A stretch of 64,000 nucleotides of DNA, taken from the NCBI GenBank assembly GCA_963576725.1, contig OY755241.1, forward strand, positions 26,262,449 through 26,326,448, in the 5' to 3' direction. Below the pieces are notes generated by a model. That model made no database searches, was not told the origin of the DNA, and saw only the letters and a program-made list of their open reading frames with translations. This document shows, one piece after another, positions 22,401 to 31,618 of the stretch; position 1 is the first letter of the stretch; each line of letters begins with the position of its first letter. The position numbers and the translations under genes are program-made. This DNA is from Azorinus chamasolen (Eukaryota; Mollusca; Bivalvia; Cardiida; Solecurtidae).

Positions 22401-23119
22401 TACAAAGCGTATAGACCGTTTACACCAAGTGTACACAATGTACCAAGCGTATAGACCATTTACACCACGTATACCCAATGTACAAAGCGTATAGACCGTT
22501 TACACCAAGTATACACAATGTATCATCGGTTATATATGGTCCAATGTATACACCAATTTGTGCACACAAAGTATACGCCCTATACAATTTTGTACACGAA
22601 GTATATGACCTGTACAGGCCGTTTACACCACGTGTACCCAATGTACAAAGCGTATAGACCGTTTACACCAAGTATACACAATGTATCATCGGTTATATAT
22701 ATGGTCCAATGTATACACCAATTTGTGCACACAAAGTATACGCCCGTTTACACTAAGTATTCACAATGTATCATCGGTTATATATGGTCCAATGTATACA
22801 CGAAATTGTGCACACAAAGTATACGCCCTATACAATTTTGTACACGAAGTATATGACCTGTACAGGCCGTTTACACCACGTATACCCAATGTACAAAGCG
22901 TATAGACCGTTTACACCAAGTGTACACAATGTACAAAGCGTATAGACCATTTACACCAAGTATACACAATGTACAAAGCGTATAGACCGTTTACACCAAG
23001 CACACAAAGTATACGCCCTGTACAGGCCGTTTGCACGACGTATACCCAATGTACAAAGCGTATAGACCGTTTACACTAAGTATACACAATGTATCATCGG
23101 TTATATATGGTCCAATGTA
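19442..23119 (+). repeat. Satellite A, block 1 (+)
   Basis: The commonest unit is 133 bp and splits into four modules, each opening with GTATAC: 37 bp (GTATACACAATGTATCATCG...), 25 bp (GTATACACCAAATTGTGCAC...), 31 bp (GTATACGCCCTGTACAGGCC...) and 40 bp (GTATACCCAATGTACAAAGC...). Insert modules of 30 bp (GTATACGCCCTATACAATTT...) and 20 bp (GTATACGTCCTATACAGGGC) give longer units, and the 40-bp module also occurs alone in tandem. Open frames of 60-220 codons on both strands arise because the units rarely contain stops. 133 is not a multiple of three, so every frame is traversed, and there is no sign of real coding. Confidence 0.95.
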
Positions 23120-23694
23120 GTAGTAGTAGTGGTAGTGGACAGACGTGTTTTTGTGACTCTCGTGAATTCATCAGATTTTTATATTAACTAGTAAGATTTC
23201 AAGTGCAAAATTTGAACTATTTGGAAGAGGAATGTACAAAGAACTGTGTGTGGAAATATTCGGACGAAATAATATCAGGACTTAGCGCAAAACAAGAGAC
23301 AAAACTGTGAGTTGTTCAAATTTTAAGAAATAGTTTGCCAAAGTTATGGTGTTCTCGGTAAATCAACGCATGATTGAACATTTACCTGTATAAGCTTACA
23401 AAGAACGTTACGTAACTAAGGACTACCTATACTGTTTGTTGTATATACAATATATACCATACTTACCTGGTACGGCTATAACCATCGAGTTACCTGTATA
23501 CCTGTCCATTGAGTACCACGTGCAGAAGGATATATATACATTGTACATGTATATACCTGTTGTTTAGCACAACCAAAATCAATAGCCTGAGCTGGTGAAT
23601 AACTGTTATATCAACCTGTGTGTAAAATCTGTTTAACTGTGTAAGCTATTGTTGCACTGCATTAACATACCAATTAATTTATCACAAGTGAAAT
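23120..23694 (+). promoter_or_regulatory. 5' UTR / internal promoter region of the intact LINE
   Basis: 575 bp from the satellite junction to the ORF1 start, opening with GTAGTAGTAGTGGTAGTGG. LINE 5' UTRs carry the internal promoter; I cannot point to a specific element. It contains several ACCTGTATAC and ACCTG repeats around 23384-23560. Confidence 0.5.
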
Positions 23695-24831
23695 ATGAGT
23701 GTGGATATCTCAATATATAGGGCCCGTATTGGTCTTCACTATGGCAAGTTTGGGAATCGGCGTCTGTGCAAACCACTGAAACATGGGGTATACACACCGT
23801 ATACTCGCTCTACCGATGTACACTTCCGGACAGTGATGTTGTTCATGGTTCTTATCCCACTGATTGTAATTTGTAAATATACTGTATTAGTAAATACTTT
23901 GTACACACAATCCAACTGTTCTAATGTCGTTAGTGGATCTGTCTCATCATGTGCTTTCAATGTTCAGCGACTCAAGATGCTTCTTGCAAATGACGTAGAG
24001 ACAAACCCTGGTCCAACGGACTTTGACACTTTGCTCCGAGCAATAAAGGAATCTGAAAACAACCTTTCAGCTCAGATGAAATTGGTACAATCTGACATTC
24101 ACGAGATAAAAACCGAGATTCTTACGATAAAAAATGAACAAGTTTCTTTAAAATCCCATTTAAATGATGTTCAAGGGAAGCAATGTGACATTGAAAGTAG
24201 ATTGAAAGTAACAGAAAAGACTGTTGAAGCCCTAGATGGGACTACGGAGGCTATGCAACTTGACGTAGACCATTTAATAAGTGCCACGGAATCACACGAA
24301 GACTCGCTAAATTATATCAAGACTGAGATTGAACACTTAAACAAAAAGTCAATTGCCAATAATATGAGGGTATTTGGCTTAAACATTGATGCCGAAAGTA
24401 GCGAAAGTGACCGGAGAGCCCATATCATGAAGCATGTTCTGATTGTAGCGCGTCCAGATATACATTGGGTTGTTGACGATATAAAATATGTGCGTATATT
24501 TGAAAACGACGAGAACACCTCTCCTCTAGTGATAGTTTCCTTCCGTTTCGATGATGACAAATTTCGAGTTTACGCGGGCAGAGACGAATTGCGTAAAGTG
24601 TCTATACGAGTTGGAGATGACATGACCTATGAGCAAAGAAAGGCATTGAAGGGACTGAAAGCTCAAGGTAAAACAGGTTATTACCATAAAGGAGTATTAC
24701 ACACTAGACCCGAAAATGAAGCGGACCCAGCTACCGATAAACGTGAATTTCGCCATGCAGCCCGTAAGCTCGCTGCAAACCCAAATCAAACAGTCAGTAA
24801 TGATCATGTTGAGGCAATAGAGGTAGACTAG
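23695..24831 (+). CDS. LINE ORF1: 2A-containing coiled-coil/RRM RNA-binding protein
   Basis: 378 residues from ATG 23695. Residues 47-70 form a hydrophobic stretch (VMLFMVLIPLIVICKYTVLV) that could act as a signal or membrane segment. LLANDVETNPGP at 96-107 matches the 2A ribosome-skipping consensus D(V/I)ExNPGP, with the break expected between Gly 106 and Pro 107. This would release a short N-terminal peptide from the RNA-binding part. Residues ~115-225 are a heptad-rich coiled coil (AIKESENNLSAQMKLVQSDI). IANNMRVFGLNI, KYVRIF and VIVSFRF then resemble the RRM-like fold of L1-type ORF1, followed by a basic C-terminal region (MTYEQRKALKGLKAQGKTG). ORF1 proteins bind and chaperone element RNA. 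The frame ends at TAG 24829-24831 and stays open beyond it into ORF2. Confidence 0.88.
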   Translation: MSVDISIYRARIGLHYGKFGNRRLCKPLKHGVYTPYTRSTDVHFRTVMLFMVLIPLIVICKYTVLVNTLYTQSNCSNVVSGSVSSCAFNVQRLKMLLANDVETNPGPTDFDTLLRAIKESENNLSAQMKLVQSDIHEIKTEILTIKNEQVSLKSHLNDVQGKQCDIESRLKVTEKTVEALDGTTEAMQLDVDHLISATESHEDSLNYIKTEIEHLNKKSIANNMRVFGLNIDAESSESDRRAHIMKHVLIVARPDIHWVVDDIKYVRIFENDENTSPLVIVSFRFDDDKFRVYAGRDELRKVSIRVGDDMTYEQRKALKGLKAQGKTGYYHKGVLHTRPENEADPATDKREFRHAARKLAANPNQTVSNDHVEAIEVD

Positions 24832-27800
24832 GGATCAGGCCGAGGCCCACTGAGACTGAATTTGATGTGCTGGAACATTGATGGTGTTACAAATAAGTTA
24901 GAATTTGAAGACGTAATGACCTATTTAAACTCATTTGATATATTTGGGTTAATTGAAACCTGGCAAACTGATCATGATAAAATTACCAGGTTGTTTCCTG
25001 ATTTTAATTGTTATTATAAAAATGCGTTTAAATATGATTCTAGAGGAAGAGCAATGGCTGGAGTCTGTGTTTTTGTTCACAAAACGCTACATACATTTTG
25101 TGAACAATTACATACAGCTTCCAAGTTCATGCTATTCTTGAGGCTTGATAAAGCAATTATTGATAATGTAAATGATACTGTCCTTTGTTTTACATATTTA
25201 CCTCCGGATAACTCTCCGGCATACAAGAATGATCAGTTTAAGGGGGTCGAACTCCTGGAATATGAAGTAAGTATGTTAGATCTAAATTTGTCTAACACAC
25301 ATCTTATAGTTATGGGTGATCTAAATGCCAGAACTGGAACTGAGTCAGACAGTATTGAGGTAGGCCATAATATTCCAGAATTTATTGAATACGAAAATCT
25401 ATGGTTGACAGACTTTCCAGCTAGATCATCCTGTGATAGTAATATAAACTGGGCTGGTAGAAAGCTGCTAGACTTTTGTAAAGTGTATGGAATGTTAATT
25501 GTTAACGGAAGATGCGGGAAAGATAAAGATGTTGGTAACTTTACATTTGCAAATGCAAATGGTAGCAGTGTGATAGACTATGTACTTGCGACTGGGGGTG
25601 TTTTGCATATACTAGGTGATTTTAGTGTTGGTGAAAGAACGGAATCATGCCACTTTCCTTTACAGGTGTCCATAGTATCAAACCGCTTCCCAGTAAACCA
25701 GCCAGTAACTGAACAGGGCAAATCTGATAACAGGCCAGTTTATCTTTTTACTGAGAGAAACGTTGTTAAGCTTAGAGACAATCTTATGAACTTTTCAAGG
25801 GATAATCTAACAAAGATTACAAGTTGTATTAACAATCTGGGTGAGGGGATCGATGACATACTAGATAAGATAATGGAGGGTGTTGAAAATGCATTAGCAG
25901 TTTGCAAGAAACCAGTTAGGTCTCGTAAGAAACGACCGCAACCCCCATGGTTCGATAAAGATTGTTCGAGTATGAAAAGAGATAAAACAAAAGCGCTGCG
26001 AAAATACAGGCAGAATCGATCCACAGCAAACTTAGAGTTTTACATAGGCTGTAAACAAAGGTTTAAGGCACTTTGTCATTCGAAAAAGACCGGTATGTAT
26101 GCCAGACAGCTAGATGACTTATGTAAATGTTCAAATAACCCTAGATCATTTTGGAAAGTACTCAAATGTATTACAAATGCTGATACAGTTCAGGCCAATA
26201 TTAATATAGATAAGTGGAAAGAACATTTTGAAACATTATTCCAAGGTGATGACACTGAGGATAATACCAATTTTAATGTTTTGGATGAAGATGATGATTT
26301 GGATGAGATCAGAAATGCAATTTTTAATTTGGAAATAACAGATGAGGAAATTGCAATGAGTATTAAGTCATTAAACAGTTCAAAAGCACCTGGAGAGGAT
26401 GGTATTCCTCCCGTTTTCTTTAAGCACTCTATTGATATTATAATGCCTGTTATGGTAAGGCTATTTAATAGATTGTTTTTAAATGGTGAATTTCCTACTG
26501 CATGGGGTAGTGCGGTTCTAGTGCCGATATATAAGAAAGGTGACCGAGATAATCCGGAAAACTACCGTGGTATATCTCTGTTAGATATATTTGGTAAAAT
26601 TTATACCAGCATAATTAACAGGAGACTCTCTTTTTTTGCTAATGTTTTCAATAAGATTGATGAGTCACAGTCAGGTTTTAGAGAAGGGTACTCTACAATA
26701 GACAACGCATTTGTCCTGCAGTCTATAATATCCAAGCAGCTCACTAAAAAAAGGGGTAAATTATATGTTGCATTCGTAGACTTCAAAACGGCTTTTGATT
26801 CAGTTAAACGGAGTAAACTCTGGGAAGTTCTTCAACGAGCTGATGTAAATGGTAATCTTTATCGGGCTTTAACTGCAATGTACCAGAAAGTGAAATCCTG
26901 TGTTAAATACAATGGTAAGATATCTGAGTATTTCGACTGTCCAGTTGGACTCAAACAAGGCTGTTTGGCATCACCGAAACTATTTTTATTTTTCATAAAT
27001 GAACTTTCCTTAAAGATGAAACAAAATAAATACCTAAGAGGGATTCAGCTTCAGCCAAATGACATAGAAATTCTGCTTCTAATGTTTGCAGATGATGTAG
27101 CCCTCATGGCAGACACAGTTAAAGATCTACAAAAACAATTAAATGTATTGAGCGAGTTTTGCCAAACCAGCTGTCTTAGAGTTAATACCCAGAAAACTAA
27201 AGTAATGGTGTTTAAAAAAGGGGGCACGCTGTCTAGACACGAGAAATGGACTTACGGAGGGGAGGTCTTACAAATAGTGAATGCATTTACATATGTAGGT
27301 GTTACATTCACCTCTCGCCTCTCTTTGAATGAAATGGCTGGAGATTTAGCCACGAAAGCAAAGAGGGCATTATTATCAATTTTAGCATCCCTGTACAATT
27401 ATGGTCAACTATCATATAGTATATTTTTCAAGTTGTTTGACTCTAAAATATTACCAATTGTTACGTATGGTTCAGAAATATGGGGATACCATTCCAGAAA
27501 TAGTTCAGAAACAGTGTTAAATTACGCTTGTAAGAGATATCTTTGTACGAGCAGAAACTCGACAAATGCTGCTGTCCTAGGAGATTGCGGGCGTTTTCCG
27601 ATATCAATAGAAACCTCTAGGAGATGCATAAAATATTGGTTAAAAATTCTGAAAATGTCTGATACAAGGTATGTCAAAAAGTGTTACAACATGCTATTAG
27701 AAATGCCAAATGATGGTTACTTTAATTGGTCATCGGAGGTGAAAAACCTTTTATGTAAATATGGTTTTGCTTATATTTGGTATGACCAAGGTACTGAAAA

Positions 27801-28281
27801 TGAAAAATTGTTTTTAGAATTGTTTGTCCAGAGAATGAAAGATACACATATACAAAATTGGTACAGTTATGTCGAGACCTGTTCTAAATTGAATGTCTAT
27901 AAATACGTAAAATTTTCATATGAACGTGAGGTTTTCCTAGATGTATTAACTATAAGAAAGTTCAGACACAGTTACGCTCAGTTCAGGGCAGGTGCTCATG
28001 AACTGGAAATAGAAAGGGGACGGTACAGGAACGTACCAAGAGAAGAACGAGTATGCAGGGTTTGTTCAAATGGTGATGTTGAGGATGAGTTCCACTTTCT
28101 GTTTGTTTGTACGGTTTATGCGGACGTAAGAGAGAGATTTATACCTAGAAATATATATATCAACCCATCCTTACATAAGATGTACAATTTATTAGCATCA
28201 ACAAATGAATCAAACATTAGAAATACTGCTCAATACATACATTATGCTTTTGCCATGAAAAGACAGATTCTAAATACTTGA
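24832..28281 (+). CDS. LINE ORF2: APE endonuclease plus reverse transcriptase
   Basis: The first ATG is 24865, but the frame is open from the codon after the ORF1 UAG, and LRLNLMCWNIDGV upstream of and around the ATG resembles the usual APE N-terminus. Numbered from the ATG: Asn 4, Glu 31 (IETW), GDLNA (Asp 152, Asn 154), VIDY (Asp 238). The final motif reads SCHFPL, with Cys 262 where SDH is usual. RT: VLVPIYKKGDRDNPENYRGI (~552-571), VDFKTAFD (Asp 639), GLKQGCLASP (~696-705) and FADD (741-744) in place of YADD. After the thumb, a long linker leads to a C-terminal ERVCRVCSNGDVEDEFHFLF with FVC, a CxxC-H-C zinc-binding pattern. There are about 1,138 residues and no internal stops. It nicks target DNA and reverse-transcribes the element RNA. 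How it is translated downstream of ORF1 is unclear. Confidence 0.9.
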   Translation, partial: GSGRGPLRLNLMCWNIDGVTNKLEFEDVMTYLNSFDIFGLIETWQTDHDKITRLFPDFNCYYKNAFKYDSRGRAMAGVCVFVHKTLHTFCEQLHTASKFMLFLRLDKAIIDNVNDTVLCFTYLPPDNSPAYKNDQFKGVELLEYEVSMLDLNLSNTHLIVMGDLNARTGTESDSIEVGHNIPEFIEYENLWLTDFPARSSCDSNINWAGRKLLDFCKVYGMLIVNGRCGKDKDVGNFTFANANGSSVIDYVLATGGVLHILGDFSVGERTESCHFPLQVSIVSNRFPVNQPVTEQGKSDNRPVYLFTERNVVKLRDNLMNFSRDNLTKITSCINNLGEGIDDILDKIMEGVENALAVCKKPVRSRKKRPQPPWFDKDCSSMKRDKTKALRKYRQNRSTANLEFYIGCKQRFKALCHSKKTGMYARQLDDLCKCSNNPRSFWKVLKCITNADTVQANINIDKWKEHFETLFQGDDTEDNTNFNVLDEDDDLDEIRNAIFNLEITDEEIAMSIKSLNSSKAPGEDGIPPVFFKHSIDIIMPVMVRLFNRLFLNGEFPTAWGSAVLVPIYKKGDRDNPENYRGISLLDIFGKIYTSIINRRLSFFANVFNKIDESQSGFREGYSTIDNAFVLQSIISKQLTKKRGKLYVAFVDFKTAFDSVKRSKLWEVLQRADVNGNLYRALTAMYQKVKSCVKYNGKISEYFDCPVGLKQGCLASPKLFLFFINELSLKMKQNKYLRGIQLQPNDIEILLLMFADDVALMADTVKDLQKQLNVLSEFCQTSCLRVNTQKTKVMVFKKGGTLSRHEKWTYGGEVLQIVNAFTYVGVTFTSRLSLNEMAGDLATKAKRALLSILASLYNYGQLSYSIFFKLFDSKILPIVTYGSEIWGYHSRNSSETVLNYACKRYLCTSRNSTNAAVLGDCGRFPISIETSRRCIKYWLKILKMSDTRYVKKCYNMLLEMPNDGYFNWSSEVKNLLCKYGFAYIWYDQGTENEKLFLELFVQRMKDTHIQNWYSYVETCSKLNVYKYVKFSYEREVFLDVLTIRKFRHSYAQFRAGAHELEIERGRYRNVPREERVCRVCSNGDVEDEFHFLFVCTVYADVRERFIPRNIYINPSLHKMYNLLASTNESNIRNTAQYIHYAFAMKRQILNT

Positions 28282-28456
28282 ACACTCAGAACATTACGCC
28301 GAAACAATCGATTAAAATGCTATATGTGTTCATATATATATATATATATATGTACGTGCCTTTGTATGAAACTTGTGATACTGCTCTACTACATTTGATT
28401 GTATATTTACGTTTGAATGTATTTCTTGTACTATGGGCTGGAGGCCTGAATGTATC

Positions 28457-28481
28457 AATAAACTATTTGATTTGATTTGAT
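28457..28481 (+). terminator. LINE polyadenylation signal and 3' tail
   Basis: AATAAA at 28457-28462 is followed by CTATTTGATTTGATTTGAT, a short (TTTGA)n tail instead of poly(A), as in CR1/L2-type elements. The satellite restarts immediately after. Confidence 0.75.
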
Positions 28482-31400
28482 TGTATACACCAAATTGTGC
28501 ACACAAAGTATACGCCCTGTACAGGCAGTTTACACCACGTATACCCAATGTACAAAGCGTATAGACCATTTACACCAAGTATACACAATGTACAAAGCGT
28601 ATAGACCGTTTACACCAAGTATACACAATGTATCATCGGTCAATATGGTCCAATGTATACACAAAATGGTGCACACAAAGTATACGCCCTGTACAGGCCG
28701 TTTGCACGACGTATACCCAATGTACAAAGCGTATAGACCGTTTACACTAAGTATACACAATGTATCATCGGTTATATATGGTCCAATGTATACATCACAT
28801 TGTGCACACAAAGTATACGCCCTGTACAGGCAGTTTACACCACGTATACCCAATGTACAAAGCGTATAGACCATTTACACCAAGTATACACAATGTACAA
28901 AGCGTGTAGACCGTTTACACCAAGTATACACAATTTATCATCGGTTATATATGGTCCAATGTATACACCAAATTGTGCACACAAAGTATACGCCCTATTC
29001 AATTTTGTACACGAAGTATACGTCCTGTACACACCAAATTGTGCACACAAAGTATACACCCTGTACAGGCCGTTTACACCACGTATACCCAATGTACAAA
29101 GCGTATAGACCGTTTACACCAAGTGTACACAATGTACAAAGCGTATAGACAATTTACACCAAGTATACACAATGTACAAAGCGTATAGACCGTTTACACC
29201 AAGTATACACAATGTATCATCGGTTATATATGGTCCAATGTATACACCAAATTGTGCACACAAAGTATACGCCCTGTACAGGCAGTTTACACCACGTATA
29301 CCCAATTTACAAAGCGTATAGACCATTTACACCAAGTATACACAATGTACAAAGCGTATAGACCATTTACACCAAGTATACACAATGTACAAAGCGTATA
29401 GACCATTTACACCAAGTATACACAATGTACAAAGCGTATAGACCGTTTACACCAAGTATACACAATGTAAATAGCGTATAGACAGTTTACACCAAGTATA
29501 CACAATGTATCATCGGTTATATATGGTCCAATGTATACACCAAATTTTGTGCACGAAGTATACGTCCTATACAGGGCGTATACCCAACGTACCAAGCGTA
29601 CAGGCCGTGTACATCAAGTATACACAATGTATCATCGGTTATATATGGTCCAATGTATACACGAAATTGTGCACACAAAGTATACGCCCTGTACAGGCCG
29701 TTTGTACGACGTATACCCAATGTACAAAGCGTATAGACCGTTTACACTAAGTATTCACAATGTATCATCGGTTATATATGGTCCAATGTATACACGAAAT
29801 TGTGCACACAAAGTATACGCCCTATACAATTTTGTACACGAAGTATATGACCTGTACAGGCCGTTTACACTACGTATACCCAATGTACAAAGCGTATAGA
29901 CCGTTTACACCAAGTGTACACAATCTACAAAGCGTATAGACCGTTTACACCAAGTATACACAATGTATCATCGGTTATATATGGTCCAATGTATACACCA
30001 AATTTTGTGCACGAAGTATACATCCTATACAGGGCGTATGCCCAACGTGCCAAGCGTACAGGCCGTGTACATCAAGTATACACAATGTATCATCGGTTAT
30101 ATATGGTCCAATGTATACACGAAATTGTGCACACAAAGTATACGCCCTGTACAGGCCGTTTGCACGACGTATACCCAATGTACAAAGCGTATAGACCGTT
30201 TACATTAAGTATACACAATGTATCACCGGTTATATATGGTCCAATGTATACACCAAATTGTGCACACAAAGTATACGTTCTGTACAGGCCGTTTACACCA
30301 CGTATACCCAATGTACAAAGCGTATAGACCGTTTACACTAAGTATACACAATGTATCATCGGTTATATATGGTCCAATGTATACACCAAATTGTGCACAC
30401 AAAGTATACGCCCTGTACAGGCAGTTTACACCACGTATACCCAATGTACAAAGCGTATAGACCATTTACACCAAGTATACACAATGTACAAAGCGTATAG
30501 ACCGTTTACACCAAGTATACACAATGTATCATCGGTTATATATGGTCCAATGTATACACCAAATTGTGCACACAAAGTATACGCCCTATTCAATTTTGTA
30601 CACGAAGTATATGACCTGTACAGGCCGTTTACACCACGTATACCCAATGTACAAAGCGTATAGACCATTTACACCAAGTATACACAATGTATCATCGGTT
30701 ATATATGGTCCAATGTATATACCAAATTTTGTGCACGAAGTATACGTCCTGTACACACCAAATTGTGCACACAAAGTATACACCCTGTACAGGCCGTTTA
30801 CACCACGTATACCCAATCTACAAAGCGTATAGACCGTTTACACCAAGTGTACACAATGTACAAAGCGTATAGACAATTTACACCAAGTATACACAATGTA
30901 CAAAGCGTATAGACCGTTTACACCAAGTATACACAATGTATCATCGGTTATATATGGTCCAATGTATACACCAAATTGTGCACACAAAGTATACGCCCTG
31001 TACAGGCAGTTTACACCACGTATACCCAATGTACAAAGCGTATAGACCATTTACACCAAGTATACACAATGTACAAAGCGTATAGACCATTTACACCAAG
31101 TATACACAATGTACAAAGCGTATAGACCATTTACACCAAGTATACACAATGTACAAAGCGTATAGACCGTTTACACCAAGTATACACAATGTAAATAGCG
31201 TATAGACAGTTTACACCAAGTATACACAATGTATCATCGGTTATATATGGTCCAATGTATACACCAAATTTTGTGCACGAAGTATACGTCCTATACAGGG
31301 CGTATACCCAACGTACCAAGCGTACAGGCCGTGTACCAAGTATACACAATGTATCATCGGTTATATATGGTCCAATGTATACACGAAATTGTGCACACAA

Positions 31401-31618
31401 AGTATACGCCCTGTACAGGCCGTTTGTACGACGTATACCCAATGTACAAAGCGTATAGACCGTTTACACTAAGTATTCACAATGTATCATCGGTTATATA
31501 TGGTTCAATGTATACACGAAATTGTGCACACAAAGTATACGCCCTATACAATTTTGTACACGAAGTATATGACCTGTACAGGCCGTTTACACTACGTATA
31601 CCCAATGTACAAAGCGTA
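28482..31618 (+). repeat. Satellite A, block 2 (+)
   Basis: Same modules and orientation as block 1. It contains runs of the 40-bp module alone (for example 29330-29490 and 31040-31220). Two long segments, about 28970-29890 and 30694-31610, carry the same module order at an offset of 1,724 bp. It ends at GCGTAT, where satellite B begins. Confidence 0.95.

Larger units (their letters stand above)
23116..28485 (+). mobile_element. Apparently full-length CR1/L2-type LINE with 2A motif, inside satellite A
   Basis: The element body is 23120-28481. It is flanked by a 4-bp TGTA duplication (23116-23119 and 28482-28485), and the satellite resumes exactly where it was broken. Order: GTAGTAGTAG 5' edge, 5' UTR, ORF1, UAG, ORF2 with endonuclease and RT, 3' UTR, AATAAA, and a (TTTGA)n tail. 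Both ORFs are open to their expected ends, so this is a young and potentially competent copy. The clade call (CR1/L2 group) rests on the RT motifs, the pentanucleotide tail and the ORF1 type. No RNase H is present, which separates it from the I-type copies. Confidence 0.9.

Noticed and set aside
23787..23830. Satellite A derived from LINE ORF1 because of GTATACACACCGTATAC in the N-terminal coding part
   Set aside because: Only short GTATAC words are shared, with no extended alignment to any module. Coincidence is likely.
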